Below, in pieces: positions 24,594 through 34,192 of a DNA stretch of 64,000 nucleotides (positions are counted from its first letter, which is position 1; each line of letters starts with the position of its first letter). The stretch lies in contig CAYOOD010000019.1 of the NCBI GenBank assembly GCA_964405435.1, forward strand, positions 1 through 64,000, read 5' to 3'. The stretch is from DVEG01 sp964405435 (GTDB lineage: Bacteria > Cyanobacteriota > Cyanobacteriia > Cyanobacteriales > Oscillatoriaceae). The translations under genes and the position numbers were made by a program. The notes beneath the pieces are model-generated. The model had not been told where the DNA came from, made no database searches, and saw only the letters and a program-made list of their open reading frames with translations.

Positions 24594-27167
24594 TTACAAG
24601 CGATCGCTCCAACGAGAACGAACGAACTCCCTGACAGATTCAGCCGAATCTAACTGCAAAACCGCAGCCGCCATCGCCTCAGCCTCCGGCACCGTCAGCC
24701 GCGAAATCGCTGCTTTCACTGCCGGAATCGCCGCAGGATTCATGCTCAACTCTTTGACGCCCAATCCCAACAAAATCGGTGCTGCCAAAGGCTGCGCCGC
24801 TAATTCGCCGCAGACTCCCGCCCAAATCCCCGCACTGTCAGCCGCTTTTACAGTTTGCTGAATCAGGCGCAATACTGCCGGCTCGAAGGCATCGGCGAGG
24901 GGTGCTACTTTGGGATTGGCGCGATCGGCAGCCATGACGTACTGACTGAGATCGTTAGTGCCAATACTGAAAAAGTTTACCTCGAGAGCGAGCAGGTCAG
25001 CGACGGCAACGGCTGCAGGGACTTCTACCATTATTCCTACTTGTATCTTTTCGTCAAAATTGATGCCTGCTTGCCGCAATTGCGCTTTTGTAGCAGCGAG
25101 AGTTTCTTTGACAGCGCGCACCTCTCGCACGGATGCTATCATCGGCAATAAGATTTTAATCTGGCGATCGCAACTGGCGCGCAAAATCGCCCGCAGTTGG
25201 GTTTTCAGCAAGTCGGGGCGCTCCAGCAGCAGGCGAATCCCCCGACATCCCAGAAACGGATTTTCTTCCGGCTCTCGCTTCAGGTAAGGGAGGGGTTTGT
25301 CGCCGCCGACGTCGAGAATGCGGATTGTCAGCGGATGCGGGGCGATTGTGTCAGCGATCGCGCTGTAGATTTCTAACTGTTCCTCTTCACGCGCTGGAGT
25401 CGCGCGATCGACGTACAAAAACTCGCTCCTGAGCACTCCTACTCCCTCCGCGCCGGCTCTGACGGCTTCTCTGGCATCGGCGAGTCCGAAAATATTGGCC
25501 ATTATCGTCACGCGGCGGCGATCGCGCGTGAATGTCAACTGCTGCGCTTGCAATTGCGAAACCTCTCTAGCCGCTAGCTGTTCTTCCCGCTTGCGCTGCA
25601 AGTCTTTGACTAACGTTTCGCAAGGGTTCACCCAGACTTGCCCCGTCTCTCCATCAATGGCGATAATCGTACCGTTGCGAAAGCTAGACAACTCAGTGCC
25701 CACTCCCATGACGGCGGGGATGCCGAGCGATCGCGCTAGAATCGCACTGTGAGAGGTGGCAGAGCCGGCAACCGTACAAATTCCCAGCACTTTACTTTTA
25801 TCTAGCCCGACCGTGTAGGAAGGTGTCAAGTCTGCTGCCACCAGTATCCCCGGCTTTTTCAAATCCAGCCGCGTTGGTGCGGTGCCGAGGAGGGCTCTCA
25901 TCACCCGCGCTCCCACATCTCTGACGTCAGCGGCGCGCGCCTGCATGTAAGCATCTTCCAGCGCTTCGTAAGTGGCGATAGTCTCGTCTATCGCCATTTT
26001 CCAAGCGGTTGCAGCGCTCAGACATTCGCCAAAAATCAACTGCCGCACCTTTTCTACAATCGCCGGATCTTCCAAATACATGCAGTGGGCGTCGAAAATC
26101 GCGGCGTCTCCTTCTCCCACGCGACTCGCTGCCTCGCTGCGCAGCGTCTCGATCTCCTTGCGCGCGGTTTGGAGCGATCGCTGCAACTGCGCCCACGCCG
26201 CATGGGGATCGTCCAAGAGCTGCTCTCCCAAATCCGGCATAGCTGAATCGTACAAAATTACCCGCCCGATCGCAATGCCGGGGGATGCCGGAATGCCGCA
26301 AAACTTGTTTGAGTGCTGAGTGGAAAGTGCTGAGTGGAAAGTGCTGAGTGCTGAGTGGGGAGTGCCTATTGCGTGGTGCTGAGCTCTGTTCGATTTCGCT
26401 TCCGAGGTTGGCGGCGGCAGGCGGTGCCCTTCGCCGAAATTGGCTTCTACCAGTTGTTGCAGGGCACATATCGCTTCTGTTGCGTCGGCTCCCTCTGCCG
26501 CGATCGCGATTTCGTCTCCTTTGCGAACGTTGAGCGTGCTGACTTGATTGATACTCTTGGCATTCACTGCTTCTGTACGGCGGGTGACGTTGCGGGCGGT
26601 GATGTTGGCTTGAAACCGCGCCGCCGTGGAGGCGAATTTTGCCGCAGGGCGGGCGTGCATTCCCAACAAATTGCGGACTGTCAGTTGAATTTCTTTTTTC
26701 AGTTCTGCAGTATTTTCTTCTGACTCGGTAGAGCGCGCTTCTGGATTTTGAGGGACTTTTGCTGACAGGTGAGACGCTTTCGCCGCCAAGGCAGCGCGCG
26801 CTTCTGAGAGTACCTGCTCGATGTCGCCCCCTGCCGCCGCCACCACTGCTGCAGCGATCGCTCCCTCTACGAGCGGCGCTTCGCACAGCCGGATTTTGGC
26901 GCGCTTTTCTTCTTCTAGAAACTCCAGCGCCATTTCCGCACTCATCACGGCAGATCCCACATCCACGAGCACGACAACGCCATCCCCGCTGTCTGCCGAC
27001 TCGATCGCTCGATACACTTGCATTGCATCCGTGCCAAACGGATTCTGTTCGTCGTCTATTCCTGCCGCAATCTCAATGACGACTTTGCCTGGAACCATCT
27101 GCAACGCCAATTCTTGTACTCCAGATGCCAGCTTGGCACTGTGAGAGACGATGACAATCCCTACCAT
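24594..27167 (-). CDS. ptsP: DhaM-HPr-Enzyme I fusion phosphotransferase
   Basis: Three PTS modules in one 857-residue chain: a DhaM/mannose-EIIA-like domain (1-130, phospho-His 9 in IVIVSHSAKL), an HPr domain (about 160-245, His 171 in LLGMHARPAAKF), and a full Enzyme I (about 288-857, phospho-His 473 in TSHSAILARSLGIPAVMG). It should pass phosphate from phosphoenolpyruvate through all three, as DhaM does for dihydroxyacetone kinase DhaK-DhaL. E. coli DhaM has only a truncated Enzyme I; here it is complete. No dhaK or dhaL is in the window. The HPr-EI linker (about 265-287, HSALSTFHSALSTQHS) is encoded by a heptanucleotide repeat that is intergenic elsewhere. Confidence 0.92.
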   Translation of the reverse strand: MVGIVIVSHSAKLASGVQELALQMVPGKVVIEIAAGIDDEQNPFGTDAMQVYRAIESADSGDGVVVLVDVGSAVMSAEMALEFLEEEKRAKIRLCEAPLVEGAIAAAVVAAAGGDIEQVLSEARAALAAKASHLSAKVPQNPEARSTESEENTAELKKEIQLTVRNLLGMHARPAAKFASTAARFQANITARNVTRRTEAVNAKSINQVSTLNVRKGDEIAIAAEGADATEAICALQQLVEANFGEGHRLPPPTSEAKSNRAQHHAIGTPHSALSTFHSALSTQHSNKFCGIPASPGIAIGRVILYDSAMPDLGEQLLDDPHAAWAQLQRSLQTARKEIETLRSEAASRVGEGDAAIFDAHCMYLEDPAIVEKVRQLIFGECLSAATAWKMAIDETIATYEALEDAYMQARAADVRDVGARVMRALLGTAPTRLDLKKPGILVAADLTPSYTVGLDKSKVLGICTVAGSATSHSAILARSLGIPAVMGVGTELSSFRNGTIIAIDGETGQVWVNPCETLVKDLQRKREEQLAAREVSQLQAQQLTFTRDRRRVTIMANIFGLADAREAVRAGAEGVGVLRSEFLYVDRATPAREEEQLEIYSAIADTIAPHPLTIRILDVGGDKPLPYLKREPEENPFLGCRGIRLLLERPDLLKTQLRAILRASCDRQIKILLPMIASVREVRAVKETLAATKAQLRQAGINFDEKIQVGIMVEVPAAVAVADLLALEVNFFSIGTNDLSQYVMAADRANPKVAPLADAFEPAVLRLIQQTVKAADSAGIWAGVCGELAAQPLAAPILLGLGVKELSMNPAAIPAVKAAISRLTVPEAEAMAAAVLQLDSAESVREFVRSRWSDRL
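26311..26366. repeat. Heptanucleotide repeat (AGTGCTG/CAGCACT) inside ptsP
   Basis: Repeated units GTGCTGAGTG occur inside the ptsP reading frame and encode a Ser/Thr/His-rich linker. The same ACTCAGC heptamer fills intergenic gaps at 27201, 46048, 49496 and about 50507. Here it stays in frame, so it inserted without breaking the gene. Confidence 0.8.
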
Positions 27168-27200
27168 TATAAAATCAACTCCATCGCGTTACTTGGGATT

Positions 27201-27240
27201 AGAGAGTGCTGAGTGCTGGATGCCTCGGCTGAGTAATGAG
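27201..27240. repeat. Heptanucleotide repeats between ptsP and the aminotransferase gene
   Basis: Copies of AGTGCTG and related words (GAGTAATGAG) lie in the 129-base gap 27168-27296 between two genes on the minus strand. Typical short tandem repeats of filamentous cyanobacteria; no promoter can be singled out. Confidence 0.65.
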
Positions 27241-27296
27241 TGTGCCATTCTCCATTACCCATTACCGATTAACCATTGCCCGTGCCCTTTTAGTCA

Positions 27297-28490
27297 CTAG
27301 CCTAGCGCTCGGGCTGCCAAAATCGCTTGCAGCCCCTGCACCAATCTCCCGATGCCCTCGGCTGCTACTTCTTTTTGCAGCGCGCCATACGCTACCCGCA
27401 GGTAGCATCCCCCCTCGATCCCGAATGCCGTTCCCGGCATTGCCGCAACTCCATGCTCTCGAATCAGCCGCTCTACTAATTCCATCGCGTCTAATTCCGT
27501 CCGAATTTTCAGCAGGAAATAGAAGGCTCCATCTGCTGGAGGGATTATACATAAATCCTTGATTTTGTCAAGTTCATTTAACAAAATTTGCCGCACTTCG
27601 GCGATCGCTTTGAATTTTTCCCGGCAGTAGCTCGCGCCTGCCTGCATCGCCCCCAAAGCGGCATACTGCGAAATCACCGGCGGGCAAATCAAGAGGGTAT
27701 CTTGAATTTTTTTGAGGGAAACTAAAAGGTGTTGGGGAATGACCATATAGCCAATGCGCCAAGAAGCAAATCCGTAAGCTTTTGAGAGGCTGTAGAGAGA
27801 AATCGTATGGGCGGCGCTGTCGGGGAGGGAAGCGGGGGAAAAGTGCTGCTTGCCGTTGTAGGTGAAATATTCGTAGGCTTCATCGTGGATGTGGTAAATG
27901 CCGCGATCGCGGCAAATTTCATTCACTGCTTGCAGCGCGGATTTTGGATAAACCGCCCCCGTCGGATTGTTGGGGGAAACCGTGACAACGGCGCGCGTTT
28001 TGTCTGTAATGGCTTGTCGAATCGCATCGGGGCGCAACTGGTAATTTTCGTCCGTCGCCACCAGTACCGGACGGCAACTCGCCATTGTGACGGCCATTTC
28101 GTGGTTAAAATAGTAAGGCGTCTGCAAGATAATCTCGTCGCCGGGGGAGGTAATGGCGAGAATGGCGTTGGCAAATGCCATATTGCCGCCAGCGGTGACG
28201 GCAATGCAGCGATCGCCGTCTTCTTCGAGAGCGATTTCGATGTGATTTTCAGCTTTCAGTTTCTCGGCGATCGCTTCCAATAGGGGCTGGATGCCGAGGG
28301 CTAATTTATATTTGTGATTTTCCCCGTCGCCGAGGAATTGAGAAATCTGGGCGATCGCCTCCGGTGGAGGGCCATAATAAACCACACCCTGTCCCAGGGA
28401 GATCGTGCCCGGGCAGTTGCGGATCAGTTCCCCCACGACGGGAATTACCGGCAACTGTACGGATTGCATTCGGGGAGTTTCTGTTAGCAT
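27297..28490 (-). CDS. Class I/II PLP-dependent aminotransferase
   Basis: A 397-residue fold-type I aminotransferase. Seen: TISLGQGVVYYGPPPEA near the start, the PLP-binding TVSPNNPTGAVYP (about 174-186), the Schiff-base lysine in SLSKAYGFASWRIGYM (about 235), and the carboxylate-binding Arg in GCYLRVAYG near the end. It transfers amino groups between an amino acid and a 2-oxo acid in the cytoplasm; the exact substrate cannot be told. The start MLTETPRM is followed by a second possible start MQSVQLPV seven residues later. It lies upstream of ptsP on the same strand but separated by repeats, so co-transcription is doubtful. Confidence 0.9.
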   Translation of the reverse strand: MLTETPRMQSVQLPVIPVVGELIRNCPGTISLGQGVVYYGPPPEAIAQISQFLGDGENHKYKLALGIQPLLEAIAEKLKAENHIEIALEEDGDRCIAVTAGGNMAFANAILAITSPGDEIILQTPYYFNHEMAVTMASCRPVLVATDENYQLRPDAIRQAITDKTRAVVTVSPNNPTGAVYPKSALQAVNEICRDRGIYHIHDEAYEYFTYNGKQHFSPASLPDSAAHTISLYSLSKAYGFASWRIGYMVIPQHLLVSLKKIQDTLLICPPVISQYAALGAMQAGASYCREKFKAIAEVRQILLNELDKIKDLCIIPPADGAFYFLLKIRTELDAMELVERLIREHGVAAMPGTAFGIEGGCYLRVAYGALQKEVAAEGIGRLVQGLQAILAARALG

Positions 28491-28641
28491 GATCGATAGG
28501 CGTCAAGAGAAGTTTAAATTTTAAAGTTTATTTAAATTTTTAGATGCCCGTTCTCGCAAACGAATCAAATCCTTGCTGCAAACGAGGAATTGATAAAGAT
28601 CGTACCTAAAATTGCCTACCCTCCATTCTCCCTTGCCCAAA

Positions 28642-29280
28642 ATGTCCTTAAAATTCTGGCTAGACGGTTCTTGTGGCTGCGATCGAGGCAAACTTTCCGT
28701 CCAGGCAGCCAGTCTCGGCTGGGAATGCCGCGCCTTTTCCCTGGAAGATGGCGCAGCGATCGCAGTCGTCCCCAACTGTGCTAGGCCATTTTCCCGGGCG
28801 AGTCGCCCCTGCTGGCAGCGTGCCATCGCAGCCGATGGCGATGCCGACGCCAAAGCAGCGGGCTTTGATATTGTACCGTTCGACTGTCTGGCGGCGCGCC
28901 TGAAAGCACGTCTGTCGGATGCGTCGCGTCTCATCCTCGGCTGGAAAACTCGGGCGATCGATTTCGGCAGCGGGGCAGTCAGCGCCGTGACGATTTCGTG
29001 GGGCGATATCTTCACGGCTTCCTGCAGCACCGGTATCCCGGATTTAGAGGATTGTGCGGGATTTCCAGAATCGACGCAGCGGGCAATGGCGATCGATCGC
29101 CATCCGGGCTGGTTGCTGCGCTTGCCCCCCGAGCCTGCTGATGGGGAACGGGCGCGGCAGAGGCAGGGAAGGAGAGAGGACTTACTTGCGCAGGAGATGC
29201 ACCCTACTCGACGGACTCTTCAGAGCCGACTTTCCAACCCTCTCACCAGTTCATGGGGGAGATTTTATCTTAGAAATTGA
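28642..29280 (+). CDS. Uncertain hypothetical protein, possibly frameshifted
   Basis: Not recognised. From ATG 28642 (MSLKFWLDGSCGCDRGK) the first 160 residues read like protein, with segments such as DIVPFDCLAARLKARLSDA and IDFGSGAVSAVTISWGDIF. After about residue 165 the composition becomes Arg/Gln-rich and unconvincing. Another frame (29054-29365) then reads better (HGGDFILEIDGVRREE), suggesting a frameshift near 29150 or a decayed gene. The opposite strand is also open but looks like a shadow. It could be non-coding. Confidence 0.4.
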   Translation: MSLKFWLDGSCGCDRGKLSVQAASLGWECRAFSLEDGAAIAVVPNCARPFSRASRPCWQRAIAADGDADAKAAGFDIVPFDCLAARLKARLSDASRLILGWKTRAIDFGSGAVSAVTISWGDIFTASCSTGIPDLEDCAGFPESTQRAMAIDRHPGWLLRLPPEPADGERARQRQGRREDLLAQEMHPTRRTLQSRLSNPLTSSWGRFYLRN

Positions 29281-29440
29281 CGGAGTTAGGCGGGAGGAGA
29301 AATCCTCCTCCACAACGGATGATTCATTGAGTACAATTGTAAGTATCAATTCTGTCAGTCTGTAATAATTTCGGCGGTGCAGACGGCTTTTTTTTACTTT
29401 TCGCAGGCGAGAAGGATAGAACTTTAAAAAACAAAACGCC

Positions 29441-32400
29441 ATGAAAACAGTCGCAGTCACTATCAATCGCTGGAGTATCGTTCTTGCCTTGTTCGGTATT
29501 TTGGCAGCCCCCGCCACCGCTCAAAATCAAGCGATCGCGCCAGCCAATGACAGCACTGGCACCCTCGTGACTCCCCAGGGAAATCGCCTCGATATTACTG
29601 GCGGCACGACTTCGCGAGATGGAGCCAATCTCTTTCACAGTTTTCAAAAATTTGGCCTACCTGAGGGGCAAATTGCCAATTTTTTGTCTAATCCAGCGGT
29701 TCGCAATATTTTCGGTCGCGTCACGGGGGGCGACGCTTCGTATATTAATGGTTTAATTCAAGTAACTGGGGGCAATTCTAATTTATTTTTGACGAACCCC
29801 GCCGGGATCGTTTTTGGCGCGGGTGCTAGCTTGAACGTGCCAGCTTCTTTTACCGCAACAACGGCAACCGGGATCGGATTTAACGGCGGTTGGTTTAACG
29901 CGATCGGCACGAATGATTATGCGGCGCTCGTCGGAACTCCCAGCGTTTTTTCTTTTGATTTATCACGACCGGGTTCGATTGTCAATGCTGGAAATTTATC
30001 CCTACAACCGGGCAACAATCTGACACTGCTGGGCGGTACGGTTTTGAATGCAGGCACCCTCTCGACTCCCGTAGGAAATATTACCATTGCTGCCGTACCG
30101 GGGTCAAGTTCCGTCCGCATTTCTCAAGCGGGACACCTCCTCAGTTTGGAAATAGAGCCGGGGGTATCGGGCAGAGGAGTCGTGGCGGATAATTCTCTCT
30201 TAAATCCTCCATCCCTGCCGGAATTGCTCACTGGAGGCCGTGTCGCTCCTGCCAGTGGAGTACGGGTTAATCCTGACGGCACGATAACTCTGACTGCTGC
30301 AGAGATGAACGTACCACCTGAACCGGGCGTGGCGATCGCTTCCGGCGCGATCGAGGCAGCAGGCGGAACTATCAATATTTTAGGCGAGAAAGTAGGAATT
30401 GTCAGCGCCAATATCAACGCCTCTGGAACGAACGGCGGAAGCATATTAATCGGCGGCGACTATCAGGGCAAAGGTACTGTCGAAAATGCTTTATTCACTT
30501 TTGTCAGCAGCGACTCGACAATTCAAGCCGATAGCTTCCTCTCCCCTTCTTCTCCCACGCCCTCTTCCGGCAATGGCGGGCGCGTCATTGTTTGGGCTGA
30601 CAATACCACTCGCTTTTACGGCAGTGTCAGCGCCAAGGGCGGCGAAAATTCCGGTAACGGCGGATTTGTAGAAATATCGGGAAAAGAAAATCTAATTTTT
30701 CGGGGAACGGTTGACGTCTCGGCGGCGAATGGTAGTGCCGGGACTGTACTTTTTGACCCTAAAAATATTATCATTGGCAATGGAGGAGCGGATAGCGTCT
30801 TGGGAAATAATGCCTTCGGTGCCAATCCCAATGGTGACGCCACCTTCGACGCCAATAATATTAATAACTTGAGCGGCGATGTCAGCCTGCAAGCCAATAA
30901 CGACATTACCGTCAGCGAACCCATACAAGCGAGGGCGATCGCGAACTTACAACTAAAAGCAGGGCGCAACATTAATATCAATGCCGATATCGACACATCG
31001 GGCGGCAACGGCAATATCACCCTGACAGCCAACAGCAACGAGGCGCAACTTCCCAGCCGCGATCCCGGTGCAGCAGCCGTGACAATGGCACCGGAAACCA
31101 CTCTGAATGCCGGCAGGGGAAATATTTTAATTAACTTAGAAACTGCCGGAGCGATTGGCAATATCAACCTGGGAAATTTAACCACCACGGGTTCTGTGAG
31201 GGTAAATGCTGCTGGCGGCAATATCTTGCGCAGTTCTCCTGCTTCGTTAATCACAGCAGGTTCGGCAGTCTTCGAGACAACAGGCAGCGGTGGAATGGGA
31301 ACGCCGACGGAGCCGCTGCGCCTGAACGTAACGAATAATAATGTACAGGCAATAGCCGGAACTGGCGGGGTGTTTTTCGATCCGCCACTGCAGCCCCCGC
31401 CGGAGTCGCAGCCGACAGGAACTCAACCCCCGCCGGAGTCGCAACCGACAGGAACTCAACCCCCGCCGGAGTCGCAACCGACAGGAACTCAACCCCCGCC
31501 GGAGCCGCAACCGACAGGAACTCAACCCCCGCCGGAGTCGCAGCCGACAGGAACTCAACCCCCGCCGGAGTCGCAACCGACAGGAACTCAACCGCCGCCG
31601 TCACAGCCGACAGGAACTCAACCGCCGCCGTCACAGCCGACAGGAACTCAACCGCCGCCGTNNNNNNNNNNNNNNNNNNNNNNNNNNNNNNNNNNNNNNN
31701 NNNNNNNNNNNNNNNNNNNNNNNNNNNNNNNNNNNNNNNNNNNNNNNNNNNNNNNNNNNNNCGCCGTCACAGCCGACAGGAACTCAACCGCCGCCGTCAC
31801 AGCCGACAGGAACTCAGATTGCGCAACAACTTGCGCAACCGCAACCGCAGCAGCAACCGCAACCGCAGCCAGTGCCAGCACAGCAGCCAGTGCTGCAAAC
31901 CCAGCAACCGCAGCAGCAACCGCAGCAGCAGCAACCGCAACCAGTGCTGGAAATCCAGCAACCGCAGCAGCAACTGCAACCGCAGCAGCAACAGCAGCCA
32001 GTGCTGCAAACCCAGCAACTGCAGCCGGCGAGCCAAGAACAGATCGGATCAACTCCCGGGAGCAGCAACAGCACTCCTAATAATGAGGGATCGAACGGCA
32101 CTGAGAAAGCCAGCAGCGACAGCAGCAGCCAAGAAGCACTGACAGCAGTCAATAATGCAGGGAATGCGGGTTTTGCGCCAGTCAATGTGCCCCCAGCGAT
32201 CGCCCAGTTGGAACAACAGCGCGACAAGGAATTTGGCGATTATTTCGGCGCGGATATTTCTAAAGACTTCGCGAGTACCACAAACGTTCGAGAGGCTCTG
32301 GTGGAAATTTACCGCCAAACCAAAAACCACTCGGCAGTTGTCTACGTCAGCGCGCTCCCCAACGAATTAGAACTGATAGTGTACGCGGCAGAAGGGCAAC

Positions 32401-33410
32401 CCATTCGCAAGACTATCCCGGAAGCCAAGCGCGACGAACTGATGAAAGTCGTTGCTGAGTTTCGCAATAGCCTGACAGCGCCCCGCTACCGCATGACCAC
32501 CAATTATTTGCAACCCGCTCAGCAGCTTTATCAGTGGTTGATTGCGCCGATTGAAGAAGACCTGAAAGCAAATTCGATCGATACGCTGCTGTTCAGCATG
32601 GATGCGGGATTGCGCAGTCTGCCGGTGGCAGCGCTGCACGATGGCCAACAGTTTCTCGTGGAAAAATACTCGCTTTCGCTGATTCCGAGTATCAGTTTGG
32701 TAGATAGCCGCTACAAATCTCTGCAAGGGGCAAAAGTCCTGGCAATGGGCGCGAGTAATTTTTCCATTTTCGAGCCGAATCTTTCTCCCTTGCCTGCCGT
32801 GCCAGTGGAACTGTCTGCCATTACCCAGCAGCGGGAAGGAACTGCTTTGTTGAACGAAGCGTTTACCCTGGATAACCTCAAGTCGCAGCGCTCTAAATAT
32901 CCCTTTCAGATTATTCACCTAGCGACTCACGGAGAGTTCAAATCGGGAGACTTGAGCAAGTCTTACATTCAATTGTGGAACGAGAAGCTGCAATTAGATC
33001 AGATGCGATCGCTCGGCTGGAACAATCCTCCTGTAGAATTGCTGGTACTCTCTGCTTGCAAAACCGCCGTCGGGGACGAGCGCGCCGAGTTGGGCTTTGC
33101 CGGTTTCGCCGTTGCCGCAGGCGTCAAAACTGCACTCGCTTCGCTCTGGTACGTCAGCGATGAGGGCACCTTAGCCCTGATGAGCGAGTTTTACAGCCAG
33201 CTCAACAATGCCCAGATCAAAGCAGAGGCACTGCGCCAAGCCCAAGTAGCGATGATCCGGGGCCAAGTGAAGGTGGAGGGGGGCGAGTTGCGCGGCGTCG
33301 GCACTCGCGGCAGCGTCCCGCTCCCCCCAGAACTGGCCAGCGGGAGCGCGGCCAATCTATCCCATCCTTACTATTGGTCAGCCTTTACCATGATTGGCTC
33401 TCCGTGGTAA
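29441..33410 (+). CDS. Haemagglutinin-type (TPS) surface protein with C-terminal CHAT protease, broken by an assembly gap
   Basis: One gene read in two frames because the 100-N gap is not a multiple of three. The start has a signal peptide (VLALFGILAAPATAQ). The TPS/filamentous-haemagglutinin secretion domain follows (ANLFHSFQKFGLPEGQIANF; LFLTNPAGIVFGAGASL), then beta-helical repeats. A Pro/Thr/Gln linker has about six PPPESQPTGTQ units, then PQQQ-rich sequence. The C-terminus (from about 32200) is a caspase-like CHAT domain: His in IIHLATHGEFKSGD and Cys in LVLSACKTAVGDERAELGFAG, both intact. It is likely secreted through an outer-membrane TpsB partner, which is not in the window. The gap hides the true repeat number. 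Confidence 0.85.
31390..31818 (+). repeat. Tandem repeat coding PPPESQPTGTQ / PPPSQPTGTQ
   Basis: A 33-base unit encoding PPPESQPTGTQ repeats about six times, then a shorter unit without the Glu codon repeats across the gap. The near-identical copies explain why the assembly broke here. The repeat is the linker between the passenger and CHAT parts of the surface protein. Confidence 0.9.
31662..31761. other. Assembly gap, 100 N
   Basis: Exactly 100 unknown bases between identical repeat copies, so the length is a placeholder and not measured. It shifts the downstream frame of the CHAT gene. Confidence 0.98.
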
Positions 33411-33553
33411 TTTCCCCTCCCCCCTGCCCGATCGCTCGCGCTTAGGTATAAATTTTGCTGAACCCCAAAATAAGCTGGATTGCCCTGCGAATTTTTGGGG
33501 AAAGTTCGTCGTACAATTTTATCGGTCTGTGTCATTAATTCTGGAGATTAGCT

Positions 33554-33868
33554 ATGGCCGCAGCAGTTGGTATGGTTGAAGTCCTAGGTCTTCCTCCTGC
33601 TCTAGCAGTGGCAGACGCAATGGTTAAAGCCGCCCGCGTTACCTTGGTTGGCTATGAAAAAGTGAGCAGCGCTCGCTACACGATCGTTGTTCGGGGCGAT
33701 GTATCCGAGGTGCAAGCCTCTGTAGCGGCTGGGGTTGATTCCGTCAAGCGAGTCAATACAGAGCAGCAGTTGTTGCTTTCCTATCACGTCATCCCCCGTC
33801 CTCACGAAAATGTCGAGACGGTTCTGCCCATCCACTACACCAGAGAAACCGAACAGTTCTGGGTGTAA
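33554..33868 (+). CDS. ccmK: Carboxysome shell hexamer protein (BMC domain)
   Basis: A single BMC domain, 104 residues: AVGMVEVLGLPPALAVADAMVKAARVTLVGYEKV, then YTIVVRGDVSEVQASVAAG and IPRPHENVETVLPI. It forms hexamers that tile beta-carboxysome facets and conduct bicarbonate and RuBP through a central pore. The pore loop reads KVSSAR where CcmK1/K2 have KIGSG, so pore properties probably differ, as in CcmK3-K6 paralogs. It is alone: no ccmK2-L-M-N-O genes are near, like the known satellite ccmK loci. A CcmS-like gene lies 10 kb downstream. GGAG precedes ATG 33554. Confidence 0.92.
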   Translation: MAAAVGMVEVLGLPPALAVADAMVKAARVTLVGYEKVSSARYTIVVRGDVSEVQASVAAGVDSVKRVNTEQQLLLSYHVIPRPHENVETVLPIHYTRETEQFWV

Positions 33869-33943
33869 GGCAGGAAATTTGTTATGGCTAATCGCTAATA
33901 GTTAATAGCTAATAATTCCCAGCTAATTTTCAGCAAAATTACC

Positions 33944-33966
33944 AGCAATTAGCAATTAGCAATTAG
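33944..33966. repeat. AGCAATT heptamer repeat
   Basis: Three AGCAATT units preceded by TAATAGCTAATA-like words in the 324-base gap 33869-34192. Besides this and the hairpin at 34100 the gap holds no gene that I can see. Confidence 0.6.
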
Positions 33967-34099
33967 GGCAGCTCTGATGGGGATGCGGCGCGAAACTTGC
34001 TAGAAGTCCAGTCATGCTTCTCGAAACAGACCTTCTTGGCGATATTCCCGAACGGATGTCTGCCGATGCAAATTGCTTGCGGAAAGCGCGATCGAGCCA

Positions 34100-34128
34100 C
34101 TTTCAGGCAGCGATCGCCTGCCTGAAAG
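34100..34128 (+). promoter_or_regulatory. Hairpin in the leader of the ABC-F gene
   Basis: An 11-bp perfect stem CTTTCAGGCAG / CTGCCTGAAAG with the HIP1-like loop CGATCGC, 64 bases before the ABC-F start. No T run follows. It could be a leader structure regulating the gene, since some ABC-F genes use attenuation, or just a palindrome; a promoter-like GATAATAGTAT follows at 34153. Confidence 0.4.
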
Positions 34129-34192
34129 GCGCAGAGATCGCCACGAGCGAGCGATAATAGTATCCTGAGAGTCTGTGGCGCATGGGAACGGG

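Noticed and set aside
25927..26886. Long open frame on the minus strand inside ptsP (319 codons)
   Set aside because: It overlaps the well-supported PTS gene in another frame, is Arg/Ser-rich and has no motif.
28521..29030. Minus-strand frame opposite the uncertain gene at 28642
   Set aside because: Composition (Arg/Ser/Ala) and lack of ribosome site suggest a shadow, though the plus-strand gene is itself weak.
30616..31254. Antisense frame inside the haemagglutinin gene (212 codons)
   Set aside because: Shadow of a repetitive beta-helical gene; low-complexity hydrophobic product without a start signal.
29441..32080. Haemagglutinin and CHAT parts as two separate genes
   Set aside because: The break coincides with a 100-N placeholder gap in an identical repeat; the frame difference is explained by the placeholder length.
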